The position numbers and the translations under genes are program-made. This document shows positions 1 through 8,234 of a stretch of DNA of 64,000 bases, in pieces. The stretch comes from Saccharofermentans sp. (lineage in GTDB: Bacteria > Bacillota > Clostridia > Saccharofermentanales > Saccharofermentanaceae). The stretch lies in the NCBI GenBank assembly GCA_024403795.1, contig JAKSRD010000004.1, positions 1 to 64,000 on the forward strand. Direction: 5' to 3'. Below the pieces are notes generated by a model that ran no database searches, was not told the DNA's origin, and saw nothing but the letters and a program-made list of their open reading frames with translations. Numbering within the stretch: position 1 is the first letter of the stretch; the number at the start of each line of letters is the position of its first letter.

Positions 1-74
1 TAAGAAAACGCAGAGAAATCTAAATATTCGGGTTTGCTCTTAGCAGACAACCTGTCATAGAACATCAAATAACA

Positions 75-113
75 AACTGCCTCATCATTATATGATGGGG
101 CAGTTCTTGTTTT
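75..113 (+). terminator. Strong hairpin terminator at the left edge
   Basis: A 14-bp stem with one G-T wobble (75-88 with 92-105) closes a 3-base loop and is followed by CTTGTTTT. It probably ends a plus-strand gene lying left of the window. The mirror strand has only a broken T-run, so use in both directions is less certain. Confidence 0.75.
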
Positions 114-437
114 AGGACAAGATATTGTAGAGAAGGGCATTTAATTCTTCTTTTGTTTTTATAGGGCGTGCACTGATAATAATCTATATGAACAAAATAC
201 ACATATTATGTTCAGTCCGGATGTGAAGGTAATCTCTTCTTTCTCGTCAGGAACAACCGGAATATCCGGCGCAACCGTAGTCTCTACTGTATCCGCCGTG
301 GTCTGACTTGTTTCCTCGTTGCGAGAGATGTCAATTATATATATTGTTTTAACAAGGCTGCTATGAATAGACCCGTCTCCAAAATTGCTATTTGTATGAA
401 CTACTTCAAGTGAGATGTCTATTAGTAAGATCTCCAC
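114..437 (-). pseudogene. Possible remnant of a Thr-rich secreted protein or lipoprotein gene
   Basis: No intact gene convinces here. One minus-strand frame from the ATG at 437 encodes a stretch rich in Glu, Thr, Val and Pro (residues about 48-65, including ETSQTTADTVETTVAP), like the spacer that follows lipoboxes in neighbouring lipoproteins, but it has no signal peptide. It stops near 159. In another frame 114-180 reads as a plausible C-terminus (SARPIKTKEELNALL then a stop), as if one coding end had been separated by a frameshift. This suggests a decayed or frameshifted gene. The rest of 1-484 holds only the terminator at 75-113 and the ribosome binding site of the next gene. Chance open frames are a real alternative. 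Confidence 0.25.
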
Positions 438-484
438 TTAGCGGATGTTATAATACAAATATATTTTACAAAGGAGGCTTCTGT

Positions 485-1822
485 ATGAGTATTGAAGTAA
501 TCAGATGTCCTGCATGTAGCGGATCACTTGACTATGACGGAAAATCCGAGTTCATTAAATGTAATCACTGTGGAAACACATTAAGATTAGCATTCAAGAA
601 GAATCCGAGCGAATCTTCTGTAATGAAATTCACAGATAAAGACTTAAATATTCCGCTTGCCTCCTGCGGTCTTCCGGATAGCTATATGCCAAGCGGTGCA
701 TTAGTGCCGGAAGCTGCGAGCTCCGTGCACACAATGCCTATAAGATGTGCGGCTTGCAATAAAATGGGTACAGCTTTCTCATTTTTCTCCGGTGAAGCTC
801 ATGCCGATGATACCAAGTGTCCTATGATATCAGGGCCCTATTCCACTGAAGTGAACAGGATCAGCAAGATAACATTCGTTCCTTTTATGGATGCGGAGAA
901 GTATGCAAATTACTATATTAATCTGATGATTCAGGGCGCGAAAATGACCAATGCATATTACATCGGAAATATGCCATTTCCCGCTGCCGGTTATAGCAGG
1001 CAAGCGGCACTCAACAACTTTATTAAGCTTTGTGATCTTGAGGCACAAAGATCAGGTGTATATCCGATCCCCCAACGAATGTATTACCTTGAAGAAACAT
1101 GCAAGGTGTATGAAGTTGATGTCGGACAAGCAAAGATGAGAATCGTTTTGGCATTCATTCTAAAGGCATCCAGATATCAGTTGCCAAGTCAGTATGCCAT
1201 GGGCAATATCTTTGGCGGGGTTTTCGGTCAGAGAAGGCCGGCAGTATCAAATGGAGCCGCTCCGGGTTCATTCGGAGACATTCCAAACAACGGCATTATC
1301 GAATGGGTTGTTGATGGAATATTCACGATGATGTGTCTAAAAGATCGTTTCGATACTGATTATAAGGACTTTGAACGCTTTGTAAGCACATTCAGAGTAG
1401 ACCCTTACATTACTCAAGAAGCATTCAAGCTTCAGGATCAAATGCGGAGAGACGTTGCGATGTATACACAACAGAACATAGCCCAGCAGCAGGCCAATTT
1501 TCAGGCGATGCAACAGGCTAACAGGACTTTGCAGGAAGCATACGATTCAGCAAATCAGGCGTGGTGGAACAGAAGCAATGCGCATCATGCACAGGTCATG
1601 TCCTCTTCTGCTTCTGCGTTTGGAGAATCAAGTTCTGACAGGATATCCAGACTCCAGTCCGAGGCGATCAGAGGTGTTAATACATACGTCAGAGAAGACG
1701 GCACTCAGGTCGAAGTCTCTGTGGATTATGATCATGTTTATTCTAACAATCTTGGTGATACGCTTGCGACAAACAGCAATTTTGAACCGGGCGGGAATTG
1801 GCAGAGTACGACAAAGATCTGA
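485..1822 (+). CDS. Zinc-ribbon protein of unknown function
   Basis: A 445-residue cytoplasmic protein with no signal peptide or membrane segment. An N-terminal zinc ribbon is clear: C8-x2-C11 and C26-x2-C29. A second CxxC (C88, C91) lies further on, with possible partners downstream. The middle resembles no family I can name. Residues about 330-400 are rich in Gln and Asn and probably helical, and the tail (GTQVEVSVDYDHVY) is beta-like. The start is set by AAAGGAGG about 7 bases upstream of the ATG at 485; an upstream in-frame ATG at 392 has no such site. It is transcribed alone. Zinc ribbons of this kind mediate protein or nucleic acid contacts, but no function can be assigned. Confidence 0.8.
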   Translation: MSIEVIRCPACSGSLDYDGKSEFIKCNHCGNTLRLAFKKNPSESSVMKFTDKDLNIPLASCGLPDSYMPSGALVPEAASSVHTMPIRCAACNKMGTAFSFFSGEAHADDTKCPMISGPYSTEVNRISKITFVPFMDAEKYANYYINLMIQGAKMTNAYYIGNMPFPAAGYSRQAALNNFIKLCDLEAQRSGVYPIPQRMYYLEETCKVYEVDVGQAKMRIVLAFILKASRYQLPSQYAMGNIFGGVFGQRRPAVSNGAAPGSFGDIPNNGIIEWVVDGIFTMMCLKDRFDTDYKDFERFVSTFRVDPYITQEAFKLQDQMRRDVAMYTQQNIAQQQANFQAMQQANRTLQEAYDSANQAWWNRSNAHHAQVMSSSASAFGESSSDRISRLQSEAIRGVNTYVREDGTQVEVSVDYDHVYSNNLGDTLATNSNFEPGGNWQSTTKI

Positions 1823-1876
1823 TTCTTCTTGTCTGCTATGGAACCGATATCAGATATAACATTTGATAATCGGCAC

Positions 1877-2395
1877 TCAGCCTTCCTGGTTCAAATATTC
1901 ATTAGTGAGTTCATTCATAAAGGTGAATAGCTTTTGGCTATTGCCGATACTATAGTTCTGTTTCTCATAGCACCATATTTCGGAACCTTCAAACGAAAAG
2001 CGCACGTAGCAGTCTTCCGCAAGCTTGAACTGGATATAATGGTAGCAATCCGTGATGGACTCATTCGTCTCGCCGATAACGGTCACCGATCTCAAAAGCT
2101 GATACAACTCTCGGATTTTTTTCGGTTCGGTAATTGTAATCTCAGGGTTGCTTCCCATCTGGTCATATAAAATGGTCGCTTCTTCCGGCACATTGCCGTC
2201 CTCGAAATACTGTATCAACTTTGCGGAACCTTCATCATCGTTGAAATACAATAACGATTCTTCTGCTGCTTCAGAAGTAGTTTGTGCTGTTGATCCCGAG
2301 GTATCCTCAACCTTCGGTTTTGTATTATCACATGCCGTGAGAAATCCTACCGTCAGAACTATCAAAATTGAAATGAACTTCGTTAATAATTTCAT
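1877..2395 (-). CDS. Small lipoprotein of unknown function
   Basis: The 172-residue product begins with a typical lipoprotein signal: Lys-containing N-terminus, hydrophobic core and lipobox FLTAC, with C22 the predicted lipidated residue. A short Ser/Thr/Glu-rich linker follows, then a compact domain of about 130 residues ending near the C-terminus. The domain has a repeated Tyr/Phe pattern (YHYIQFKL, CYVRFSF) suggesting beta strands, but I do not recognise it. AAGGAG lies 5 bases before the ATG. It is convergent with the zinc-ribbon gene and divergent from the next lipoprotein gene. It should be anchored on the outer face of the membrane. Confidence 0.8.
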   Translation of the reverse strand: MKLLTKFISILIVLTVGFLTACDNTKPKVEDTSGSTAQTTSEAAEESLLYFNDDEGSAKLIQYFEDGNVPEEATILYDQMGSNPEITITEPKKIRELYQLLRSVTVIGETNESITDCYHYIQFKLAEDCYVRFSFEGSEIWCYEKQNYSIGNSQKLFTFMNELTNEYLNQEG

Positions 2396-2639
2396 AAGAG
2401 CTCCTTTTCTGAAAACAGATACGTTTTCTCAAAACAACCTTCTATACCAATCTTCCTATAAATACCGCTCTCAAGTTATTATATATACGATTGAATAGCT
2501 ATTTGCAAGGCAACGGAACCAAAGTATTCGTGGACAAATTAAATTTACAATCACTTTATACAATAGACATAGACAATAGATAAAAACATAAAACGCTCTT
2601 GATATTCTGAAAATATCAAAAATGGAGGAGGGTGATTTT

Positions 2640-3734
2640 ATGAAAAAGAGTATAGCCGTCTTATTATCTGCAGTTTTGGTTATGGCTTCATGTACAGCTT
2701 GTTCCGGTTCTTCGAGACAGAGTGGCAGAAAGAAGAGTCAAGATTCCTCCAAGAGTCATGCCGATGATGTCATTTCTGATACTACTGAAAAATCAACCGC
2801 GACTTCGGAGAGCACAACAACTGCAACCACGAAGCAGGAAGTGACAATTAAGACTAATGATAATGCTAATGTCAGGTGGACTACATACTATTCAGATGAT
2901 GGTTACTTCTCGATCGAAGCACCTGAAGGCTGGAATGTCAGATACAAGAATTACGATACTATCAGTTATGAGGTCTATGTCGAAAACCCGAGTGCTGAGA
3001 TGTTTTTCTATTTCTCGACTTCGTTTGTCAGTTATCCATCCAAAGAAAACTATGATTATTGGAGAGACGCAGCAGAAGGATACGGCATATCGGTTCCGGA
3101 TGGTTATTGCTATCTTAGTCCTGATGCGACAGCTCAATCACTTTTTGAGAACTCAAATGAGTATCTTGGCTATAACGATTTTGAACTGATTGATAACCTC
3201 GGACCTAATGGTTATGGCGGTGATATTCTCAAGGCAAATGTTATGTTCTATGGACGCCAATATGAAGGCATCTTCACATCTTCAGTTGTAGATATTCCCA
3301 TGTACTATGATCTCATGGATTGGGATTTGGCTTCCGGTACAACATATATAATGCTTCCTGTAGAAGATTTTACGGATTGGATTGGCAATTTCTTGCACAT
3401 ATTCGGTTCACTTACCTTTACCGATTCATACTATTCTGATCGCAATGCGGTATGGCAGCAGACATTGGCCACTTCTGAACAGATAATGTTCAATGCCGAT
3501 CAAATAAGTAATATGATCATGGACAGTTGGGAACAAAGCAACCGCACCAGTGATATTAATTCTCAAGAATACAGCGATGCAATTCTGGGGCGTGAACGTG
3601 TATATGATCCTGTAACAGACGAGGTATACTATTGCGACAATGGTTGGTATGACTCATACACCGGCAACGATTATGAGGCGGTGCCTTCAGGTTCCGATTA
3701 CTACTTAAAGCCCGTTACCGGAACAATCTATTGA
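2640..3734 (+). CDS. Lipoprotein with Ser/Thr linker and unrecognised outer domain
   Basis: A 364-residue lipoprotein. The signal peptide (MKKSIAVLLSAVLVMASC) offers two lipidation cysteines, C18 and C21. A Ser/Thr/Lys-rich linker runs to about residue 70. The outer domain opens with DGYFSIEAPEGW, a start seen in PsbP-like and other small beta domains of Gram-positive lipoproteins, and is rich in Tyr and Asp. Near the C-terminus, SDAILGRERVYDP is a motif I have seen in other secreted clostridial proteins, without a known role. The start at 2640 is chosen because GGAGGAGGG lies 5-7 bases before it; an ATG at 2622 would put this site inside the gene. A terminator follows at 3761. Confidence 0.8.
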   Translation: MKKSIAVLLSAVLVMASCTACSGSSRQSGRKKSQDSSKSHADDVISDTTEKSTATSESTTTATTKQEVTIKTNDNANVRWTTYYSDDGYFSIEAPEGWNVRYKNYDTISYEVYVENPSAEMFFYFSTSFVSYPSKENYDYWRDAAEGYGISVPDGYCYLSPDATAQSLFENSNEYLGYNDFELIDNLGPNGYGGDILKANVMFYGRQYEGIFTSSVVDIPMYYDLMDWDLASGTTYIMLPVEDFTDWIGNFLHIFGSLTFTDSYYSDRNAVWQQTLATSEQIMFNADQISNMIMDSWEQSNRTSDINSQEYSDAILGRERVYDPVTDEVYYCDNGWYDSYTGNDYEAVPSGSDYYLKPVTGTIY

Positions 3735-3760
3735 GTACGAGTAATTAGAAAACGCTTGGG

Positions 3761-3790
3761 AGCCCCGTCAATCGGGGCTTTCAATTTTTT
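3761..3790 (+). terminator. Rho-independent terminator after the lipoprotein gene
   Basis: AGCCCCG (3761-3767) pairs with CGGGGCT (3773-3779) around a 5-base loop, followed by a T-rich stretch ending in TTTTTT. The stretch from here to 3995 shows nothing else. Confidence 0.75.
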
Positions 3791-3995
3791 AGCCACTAAA
3801 AAGCCAACATATAATGCCAGTTAATTCACTTACTGTCTTTTTCAGATAATTGCTCTTCCCTACTGCGAACTTCGTAAACCAGCTTAGCGGTCTTCGAATT
3901 GAGACTCCGATGTGATGAACTCCTGAGGCAATCTTTCTGTTTACAGAAAATAAGATTTGCAAGAAGTGCAAGTAACAGGATTACTGCCTACGTAT

Positions 3996-4517
3996 TTATA
4001 TCCCAAAACTCGAAAACACCGTTGCAGCAAATATCAAAACACAAACAACAATATGTCCTATCACCAACATTTTGATCTTCTGCATCTTCAAGATCAAATG
4101 AGAGACGATTGCACCTGCTGCAATCCAACATATGCCGATAGCAAATCCGATCACTATGCCGCGCACGATCACAGGAGCATTCTCATCCAACCTTCTTTGA
4201 TATGCTTCGTCCAGAAGTTCATTCAGTTGGCTTTGTTCGACAAAATCACTCCACGAACATGTTATTCTGTCTTCGCCTTCAAAGCTTATGTATATGCGAT
4301 TAGATTTTATCTCAGTCGGAATTACTGTTGTTCCTTCAGAAATTACAATATCCGATTCCTCACAATATACTTCCCGGCTTGTTGTTAATACCATTCCTTC
4401 CGGAATCTCAACTTTATATCCAAAACCTTTAATTGAGCCTTTGGCTAAGTGCGCCAATATGGCAAACAACCCCATGAATTCTATAAGCAAGAATATCAAC
4501 ACTAATACTTTTTTCAT
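3996..4517 (-). CDS. Membrane protein of unknown function
   Basis: About 173 residues from the ATG at 4517 (a GTG at 4538 is possible). One transmembrane helix spans residues 3-24, an outer or inner soluble segment follows (about 25-115, with several predicted beta strands), then two more helices near the C-terminus (about 118-140 and 145-168) separated by a short basic loop. No catalytic motif is visible. Neither possible start has a strong ribosome binding site. It is divergent from the small zinc-ribbon gene at 4598. I cannot assign a function. Confidence 0.6.
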   Translation of the reverse strand: MKKVLVLIFLLIEFMGLFAILAHLAKGSIKGFGYKVEIPEGMVLTTSREVYCEESDIVISEGTTVIPTEIKSNRIYISFEGEDRITCSWSDFVEQSQLNELLDEAYQRRLDENAPVIVRGIVIGFAIGICWIAAGAIVSHLILKMQKIKMLVIGHIVVCVLIFAATVFSSFGI

Positions 4518-4597
4518 TTTTAACCCATACCGACGCACAGCAACTTGCTTTCGCAGCTTATGCGTCCCGTATATCTCAAAGATATTTTACTTACAGA

Positions 4598-4852
4598 ATG
4601 CTAACACGCGCCCTTGCAAATTGCAACGCATGCGGGGGAATCCTCATACACGACTATCTTAGCGGCACCTGCAAGTGTGAGAACTGCGGGGAGTCATATA
4701 CCATCACGGATCTGTATCCGGATTACGCCAAGTATAATAATGTGATCACATCGATCACCAAAGCGAATCGGAATCAATATCCCGCAGCTGAGAAGATAAA
4801 TATGGATATCCATACCAGAAACATTGTGGCAACGATCACAGCGCACCGATGA
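4598..4852 (+). CDS. Small TFIIB-type zinc-ribbon protein, perhaps truncated
   Basis: The 84-residue product opens with a zinc ribbon: CNAC (residues 9-12) and CKCENC (27-32), separated by an aromatic-containing loop. The following TITDLYPDYAKY resembles the linker of a clostridial family of zinc-ribbon proteins that normally continue for many more residues, so this copy may be a shortened relative or fragment. There is no good ribosome binding site before the ATG, which lowers confidence that it is expressed. It shows the same type of domain as the gene at 485. Confidence 0.45.
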   Translation: MLTRALANCNACGGILIHDYLSGTCKCENCGESYTITDLYPDYAKYNNVITSITKANRNQYPAAEKINMDIHTRNIVATITAHR

Positions 4853-4946
4853 GGACCCTCAGTAAAACATGCAGGCATCTTCGTGCAAAGGAATAATCAA
4901 AGACGCTTCCATATGCTTTTCGAGTTCTCCATAGTGTGATCTTCTC

Positions 4947-5576
4947 TCACTCCATAAATTCATTCAAAGTCCGGTACACTACACGCCTCTGCGGCTCAGT
5001 TCCGGTCTTAGCGAAAAGATCTCTAATGGTGACAAAAGAATAACCCTGCTCTTTAAGTCTTGGCAGGACCGCACGCAATGCCTCAGCCGTATTGTAATTA
5101 TCCGGGAAATCATGAAGCAGTGTGATATATCCGGGACAGACGGTCTCCATGAGCCGTTGCTCGCGCATCTCAGCAGTAACCTCAGGGATCCAGTCATCGA
5201 TCGGATATCCGCTGATAAAGGTGAGCGGAATGTTATCGAACATTTTTTCATTGAAAAGAAGGTACGGCGGTCTGAAGAACTTCGGAGCTTCACCGACTGC
5301 AGCTTCTATCCTTCTGCTTGTCATATCGATCTGTTCCCTGATGGCTTCAGGGCTGAGATCTCTCAGATCCTCGTGCGTAAAAGAGTGGTTCTCAAGCGAA
5401 CACCCCATTGCATGAGCTTTCTTCATCAGATATTCAGTGTCTTCATTTATCTGCTGACCGATAAGAAAGAAACTCGCGACCGCTCCGTTCTCTTCGAGGA
5501 TCGAAAGTATCTCATCCGTAATCCCCCTGTTCGGTCCGTCATCAAAGGTCAATGCTATAAGTTTCATATCATCCAT
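4947..5576 (-). CDS. Polysaccharide deacetylase (NodB-type, carbohydrate esterase 4)
   Basis: A 209-residue single-domain protein that removes acetyl groups from N- or O-acetylated polysaccharides using a metal ion. Family motifs are present in order: TFDDGP near residue 10 (catalytic Asp and metal-binding Asp), the H-x3-H pair in ENHSFTHEDL for metal binding, the FFRPPY loop, and LLHDF near residue 155 with the catalytic His. There is no signal peptide or membrane anchor, unusual for an enzyme acting on peptidoglycan or xylan, so it may act inside the cell or leave by another route. GGGAG lies 9 bases upstream of the ATG. It stands alone, divergent from the PilT-like gene. Confidence 0.85.
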   Translation of the reverse strand: MDDMKLIALTFDDGPNRGITDEILSILEENGAVASFFLIGQQINEDTEYLMKKAHAMGCSLENHSFTHEDLRDLSPEAIREQIDMTSRRIEAAVGEAPKFFRPPYLLFNEKMFDNIPLTFISGYPIDDWIPEVTAEMREQRLMETVCPGYITLLHDFPDNYNTAEALRAVLPRLKEQGYSFVTIRDLFAKTGTEPQRRVVYRTLNEFME

Positions 5577-5692
5577 TTCCGTCTACTCCCGCCGAATCTC
5601 TTACAATTTTGACTTAACTTATGTATATAAAACATTTTAAAGATAATTTATAATTTAACCATATAAAATAATGTCCGTTGGAGGGATTCTTT

Positions 5693-6760
5693 ATGACAAT
5701 TGAAGAAGTAATGGAATATGCAGTCACCCATAACTGTTCCGATGTTCATATTACACAAGGTACAAACCTTGCAGTAAGAAGATTCGGTATGCTCCATATC
5801 CTTGATGAGCGTCCGACATCTGAGGAGTCTCAGGAGATGATCTACTCGATCCTTTCCAGAGACGAGATCGCACGCGTTGAAGCCGGAGAAGACGTTGATA
5901 CCGGTCTTTATATCGGCGAGGGAATCAGAGTCAGAGCAAACGTATATCATCAGCGTAATAATCTTGCATGCAGCATCCGTCTGCTTATGTCTGAGATCCC
6001 TGAATTCGAAGCTCTGGGACTTCCCGACGTAATCAAGACTCTTGCTACTGCTAACAACGGTATCATCCTCGTTACCGGCCCTACGGGTTCGGGTAAGACA
6101 ACCACACTTTCTGCTATCGTTGACTACATTAATAAGAACGAAGCAAGACACGTTATCACGATCGAGGATCCTATTGAGTATATCTATCCTCACAACCGTG
6201 CAATGATCCACCAGCGTGAGGTAGGCCGCGATGTTCCTTCATTCGCAAGCGCACTTCATTCAGCACTCCGTGAAGATCCGGATATCATTCTCGTCGGCGA
6301 GATGCGTGATTTTGAGACTATCGCTGCAGCCATTACTGCAGCTGAGACAGGACACCTTGTTCTCTCAACACTTCATACACAGAGTGCCGCTCAAACTATC
6401 AACAGAATCATCGACGGTTCTCCTGCTGATATGCAGGCTACGATCCGTTCTCAGTTCGCTGCAAGTATCCGTGGCGTAATCTCGCAGCAGCTTCTGCCTA
6501 TGGCAGACGGGAACGGCCGCGTTCTTACACACGAGGTCATGATCGGTACCAGTGCGATCAAGAGTCTTATCATCGAAGATAAGATCCAGATGATCCCGGG
6601 TGCCATTCAGTCAGCAGCTCAGCAGGGTATGCACACTCTCAACAATGATCTCCAGAGACTCAACCAGATGGGGCTTATCACCAGAAAAACAGCTATTGAC
6701 GCCGCTTACGATCCTAACGAACTCGAGAAGATGCTCGGCGTGACAAATTACTCTTTCTGA
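5693..6760 (+). CDS. pilT: PilT-like type IV pilus retraction ATPase
   Basis: A 355-residue secretion-type ATPase expected to power pilus disassembly (twitching) at the inner face of the membrane. Residues 1-100 form the N-terminal PAS-like domain. Walker A is GPTGSGKTTT near residue 128, followed by the Asp box, Walker B (DIILVGEMRD) and the His box (TGHLVLSTLHT). The C-terminal AIKSLIIE corresponds to the AIRNLIRE motif that distinguishes PilT from assembly ATPases, which supports retraction. GGAGGG precedes the ATG by 7 bases. No pilus assembly genes are adjacent; the pilin at 46705 is the only other pilus gene in the window. A hairpin follows at 6820. Confidence 0.9.
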   Translation: MTIEEVMEYAVTHNCSDVHITQGTNLAVRRFGMLHILDERPTSEESQEMIYSILSRDEIARVEAGEDVDTGLYIGEGIRVRANVYHQRNNLACSIRLLMSEIPEFEALGLPDVIKTLATANNGIILVTGPTGSGKTTTLSAIVDYINKNEARHVITIEDPIEYIYPHNRAMIHQREVGRDVPSFASALHSALREDPDIILVGEMRDFETIAAAITAAETGHLVLSTLHTQSAAQTINRIIDGSPADMQATIRSQFAASIRGVISQQLLPMADGNGRVLTHEVMIGTSAIKSLIIEDKIQMIPGAIQSAAQQGMHTLNNDLQRLNQMGLITRKTAIDAAYDPNELEKMLGVTNYSF

Positions 6761-6786
6761 TACTGCCTTGGCAGGTTGCTTCAAAG

Positions 6787-6815
6787 TTGAAGTAAAACAT
6801 TAAAAGTAATAAAAT
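6787..6815 (+). promoter_or_regulatory. Promoter of the first glycopolymer module
   Basis: TTGAAG (6787-6792) and TAAAAT (6810-6815) are spaced by 17 bases, a good SigA-type match. The same boxes with the same spacing, and the identical run TTAAAAGTAATAAAATAC, recur at 11006-11034 before the second module. Transcription would begin just at the hairpin at 6820. Confidence 0.6.
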
Positions 6816-6819
6816 ACGG

Positions 6820-6854
6820 GACTGTGGGTGAACTTTCATCCACAGTCTTTTTTT
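6820..6854 (+). terminator. Hairpin with T-run: pilT terminator or leader attenuator
   Basis: A 12-bp stem with one wobble (GACTGTGGGTGA with TCATCCACAGTC) is followed by seven T. It lies 59 bases after pilT, so it can end that transcript. It also starts only 5 bases after the -10 box at 6815, so a transcript from that promoter would meet it at once. A second weak stem, GAGGC with GCCTC, follows at about 6855-6881. Confidence 0.75.
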
Positions 6855-6909
6855 GAGGCCATAACAACAGTAATAAGCCTCTAACACCAATGAAGGACGT
6901 GCGCAGCGA

Positions 6910-8223
6910 ATGAATCAACTGATGGCTCTATATATCGATCCGGGAACCGGAGGAATGCTCTTTACCATTCTGTTCGGCATCTTCGGCGTCGCTGTATTCG
7001 GCGTGCGCAAGCTCATAGTAAAACTGAAGTTTCTCGCAAGCGGCGGCAAGAAAGGCGTAACAAGCGACAAAAAGCTGCCGATCGTGATTTTCGCTGAGCA
7101 TAAAAGATACTGGAATACTTTCGGACCCTTGCTCGATGAATTTGAGAAAAGAAAACAGAAAGTCGTCTATATGACTTGTTCTGAGGACGATCCGGTATTC
7201 AAACAGAAGTATGAATACATCAATGCCGAATTCATCGGAGAAGGCAACAAAGCATTTGCCAAGCTCAACATGCTTAATGCCACGGTGGTCCTGTCTTCTA
7301 CGCCCAGCCTTGATGTTTTCCAGTGGAAGCGTTCTAAAAACGTTGATTGCTACATCCACATTCCCCATATGGCAAACGATATTACAACATACCGCATGTT
7401 CGGAACCGACCACTACGATGTCATCATCCTCTCCGGAGAATATCTGGTTAAACAGATAAGACAATTGGAGGAGATGCGAGACATCAAGCCGAGAGATCTT
7501 GTCCTCTGCGGCGTTCCGTATCTTGATGCCATGAAGGAGCGTCTGGAATCATCCGGGCCGATACCGGACCATGAGAGAACGGTCCTTCTTGCGCCTTCCT
7601 GGGGTGAGAGCGGGATCCTCTCAAGATTCGGAGAGTCACTTATCGATTCTCTTATCTCCACGGGTTACAGGATCATAGTCAGACCGCACCCTCAATCTTT
7701 CTCATCAGAGAAGGAGATGCTCGACCGCTTGATGGCCAAATATAACGACGAGTCAAAACTCATCTGGAACAGAGACAATGACAACTTCGAAGTCCTCCGA
7801 CAGTCAGATATCCTCATATCGGATTTCTCGGGCGTTTTCTTTGATTTCTCACTGGTATTCAACAAACCGATAATCTACACGGACACCAAGTTCGATTACG
7901 GTCCGTACGATGCTTCATGGATCGATGAACCCTTGTGGACATTCAGCATCCTGCCTGAGTTAGGTCTTGAACTTAATGAGGATAATGCCGATAAGATCAA
8001 GGAGCTTATCGACAGATGCATAGAAGATCCTTCCTTCGAGAAAGGCCGTGATAAGGCACGTGAGGAAGCCTGGTGCCATATCGGCGAAGGTGCAAAACGA
8101 GCTGTCGATCTCGTTATGCAAAAATACTCCGAGACACTTGCGAACAAGGAGGCTGAGGCCAAAGCACTTGAAGAGGCTGAGGCTGCCAAACACAAAAAGA
8201 AGAAGACAAAATCCGGAAAGTGA
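6910..8223 (+). CDS. CDP-glycerol glycerophosphotransferase-family protein, copy 1
   Basis: A 437-residue protein that probably moves glycerol-phosphate or a similar polyol-phosphate from its CDP form onto a growing wall polymer at the inner membrane face. It begins with LYIDPGTGGMLFT and a hydrophobic segment (about 13-30), then a basic stretch. The C-terminal half carries the family core: LLAPSWGESGILSRFG near 220, IIVRPHPQSF near 255, and SDILISDFSGVFFDF near 300, the nucleotide-binding end of the fold. The HGTPLK motif of classical TagF is not obvious; HIPHMAN takes that place, so the exact substrate is open. The tail is rich in Ala, Glu and Lys. AAGGA lies 13 bases before the start. The fusion gene follows after 11 bases. 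Confidence 0.8.
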   Translation: MNQLMALYIDPGTGGMLFTILFGIFGVAVFGVRKLIVKLKFLASGGKKGVTSDKKLPIVIFAEHKRYWNTFGPLLDEFEKRKQKVVYMTCSEDDPVFKQKYEYINAEFIGEGNKAFAKLNMLNATVVLSSTPSLDVFQWKRSKNVDCYIHIPHMANDITTYRMFGTDHYDVIILSGEYLVKQIRQLEEMRDIKPRDLVLCGVPYLDAMKERLESSGPIPDHERTVLLAPSWGESGILSRFGESLIDSLISTGYRIIVRPHPQSFSSEKEMLDRLMAKYNDESKLIWNRDNDNFEVLRQSDILISDFSGVFFDFSLVFNKPIIYTDTKFDYGPYDASWIDEPLWTFSILPELGLELNEDNADKIKELIDRCIEDPSFEKGRDKAREEAWCHIGEGAKRAVDLVMQKYSETLANKEAEAKALEEAEAAKHKKKKTKSGK

Positions 8224-8234
8224 AATAGAACGAC

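Noticed and set aside
392..484. Upstream extension of the zinc-ribbon gene from an ATG at 392
   Set aside because: The ATG at 485 has AAAGGAGG at ideal distance, and the extra 31 residues are unlike the protein family.
1845..1873. CCGATATCA...TTGATAATCGG as terminator of the first zinc-ribbon gene
   Set aside because: The stem is bulged and no T-run follows on either side.
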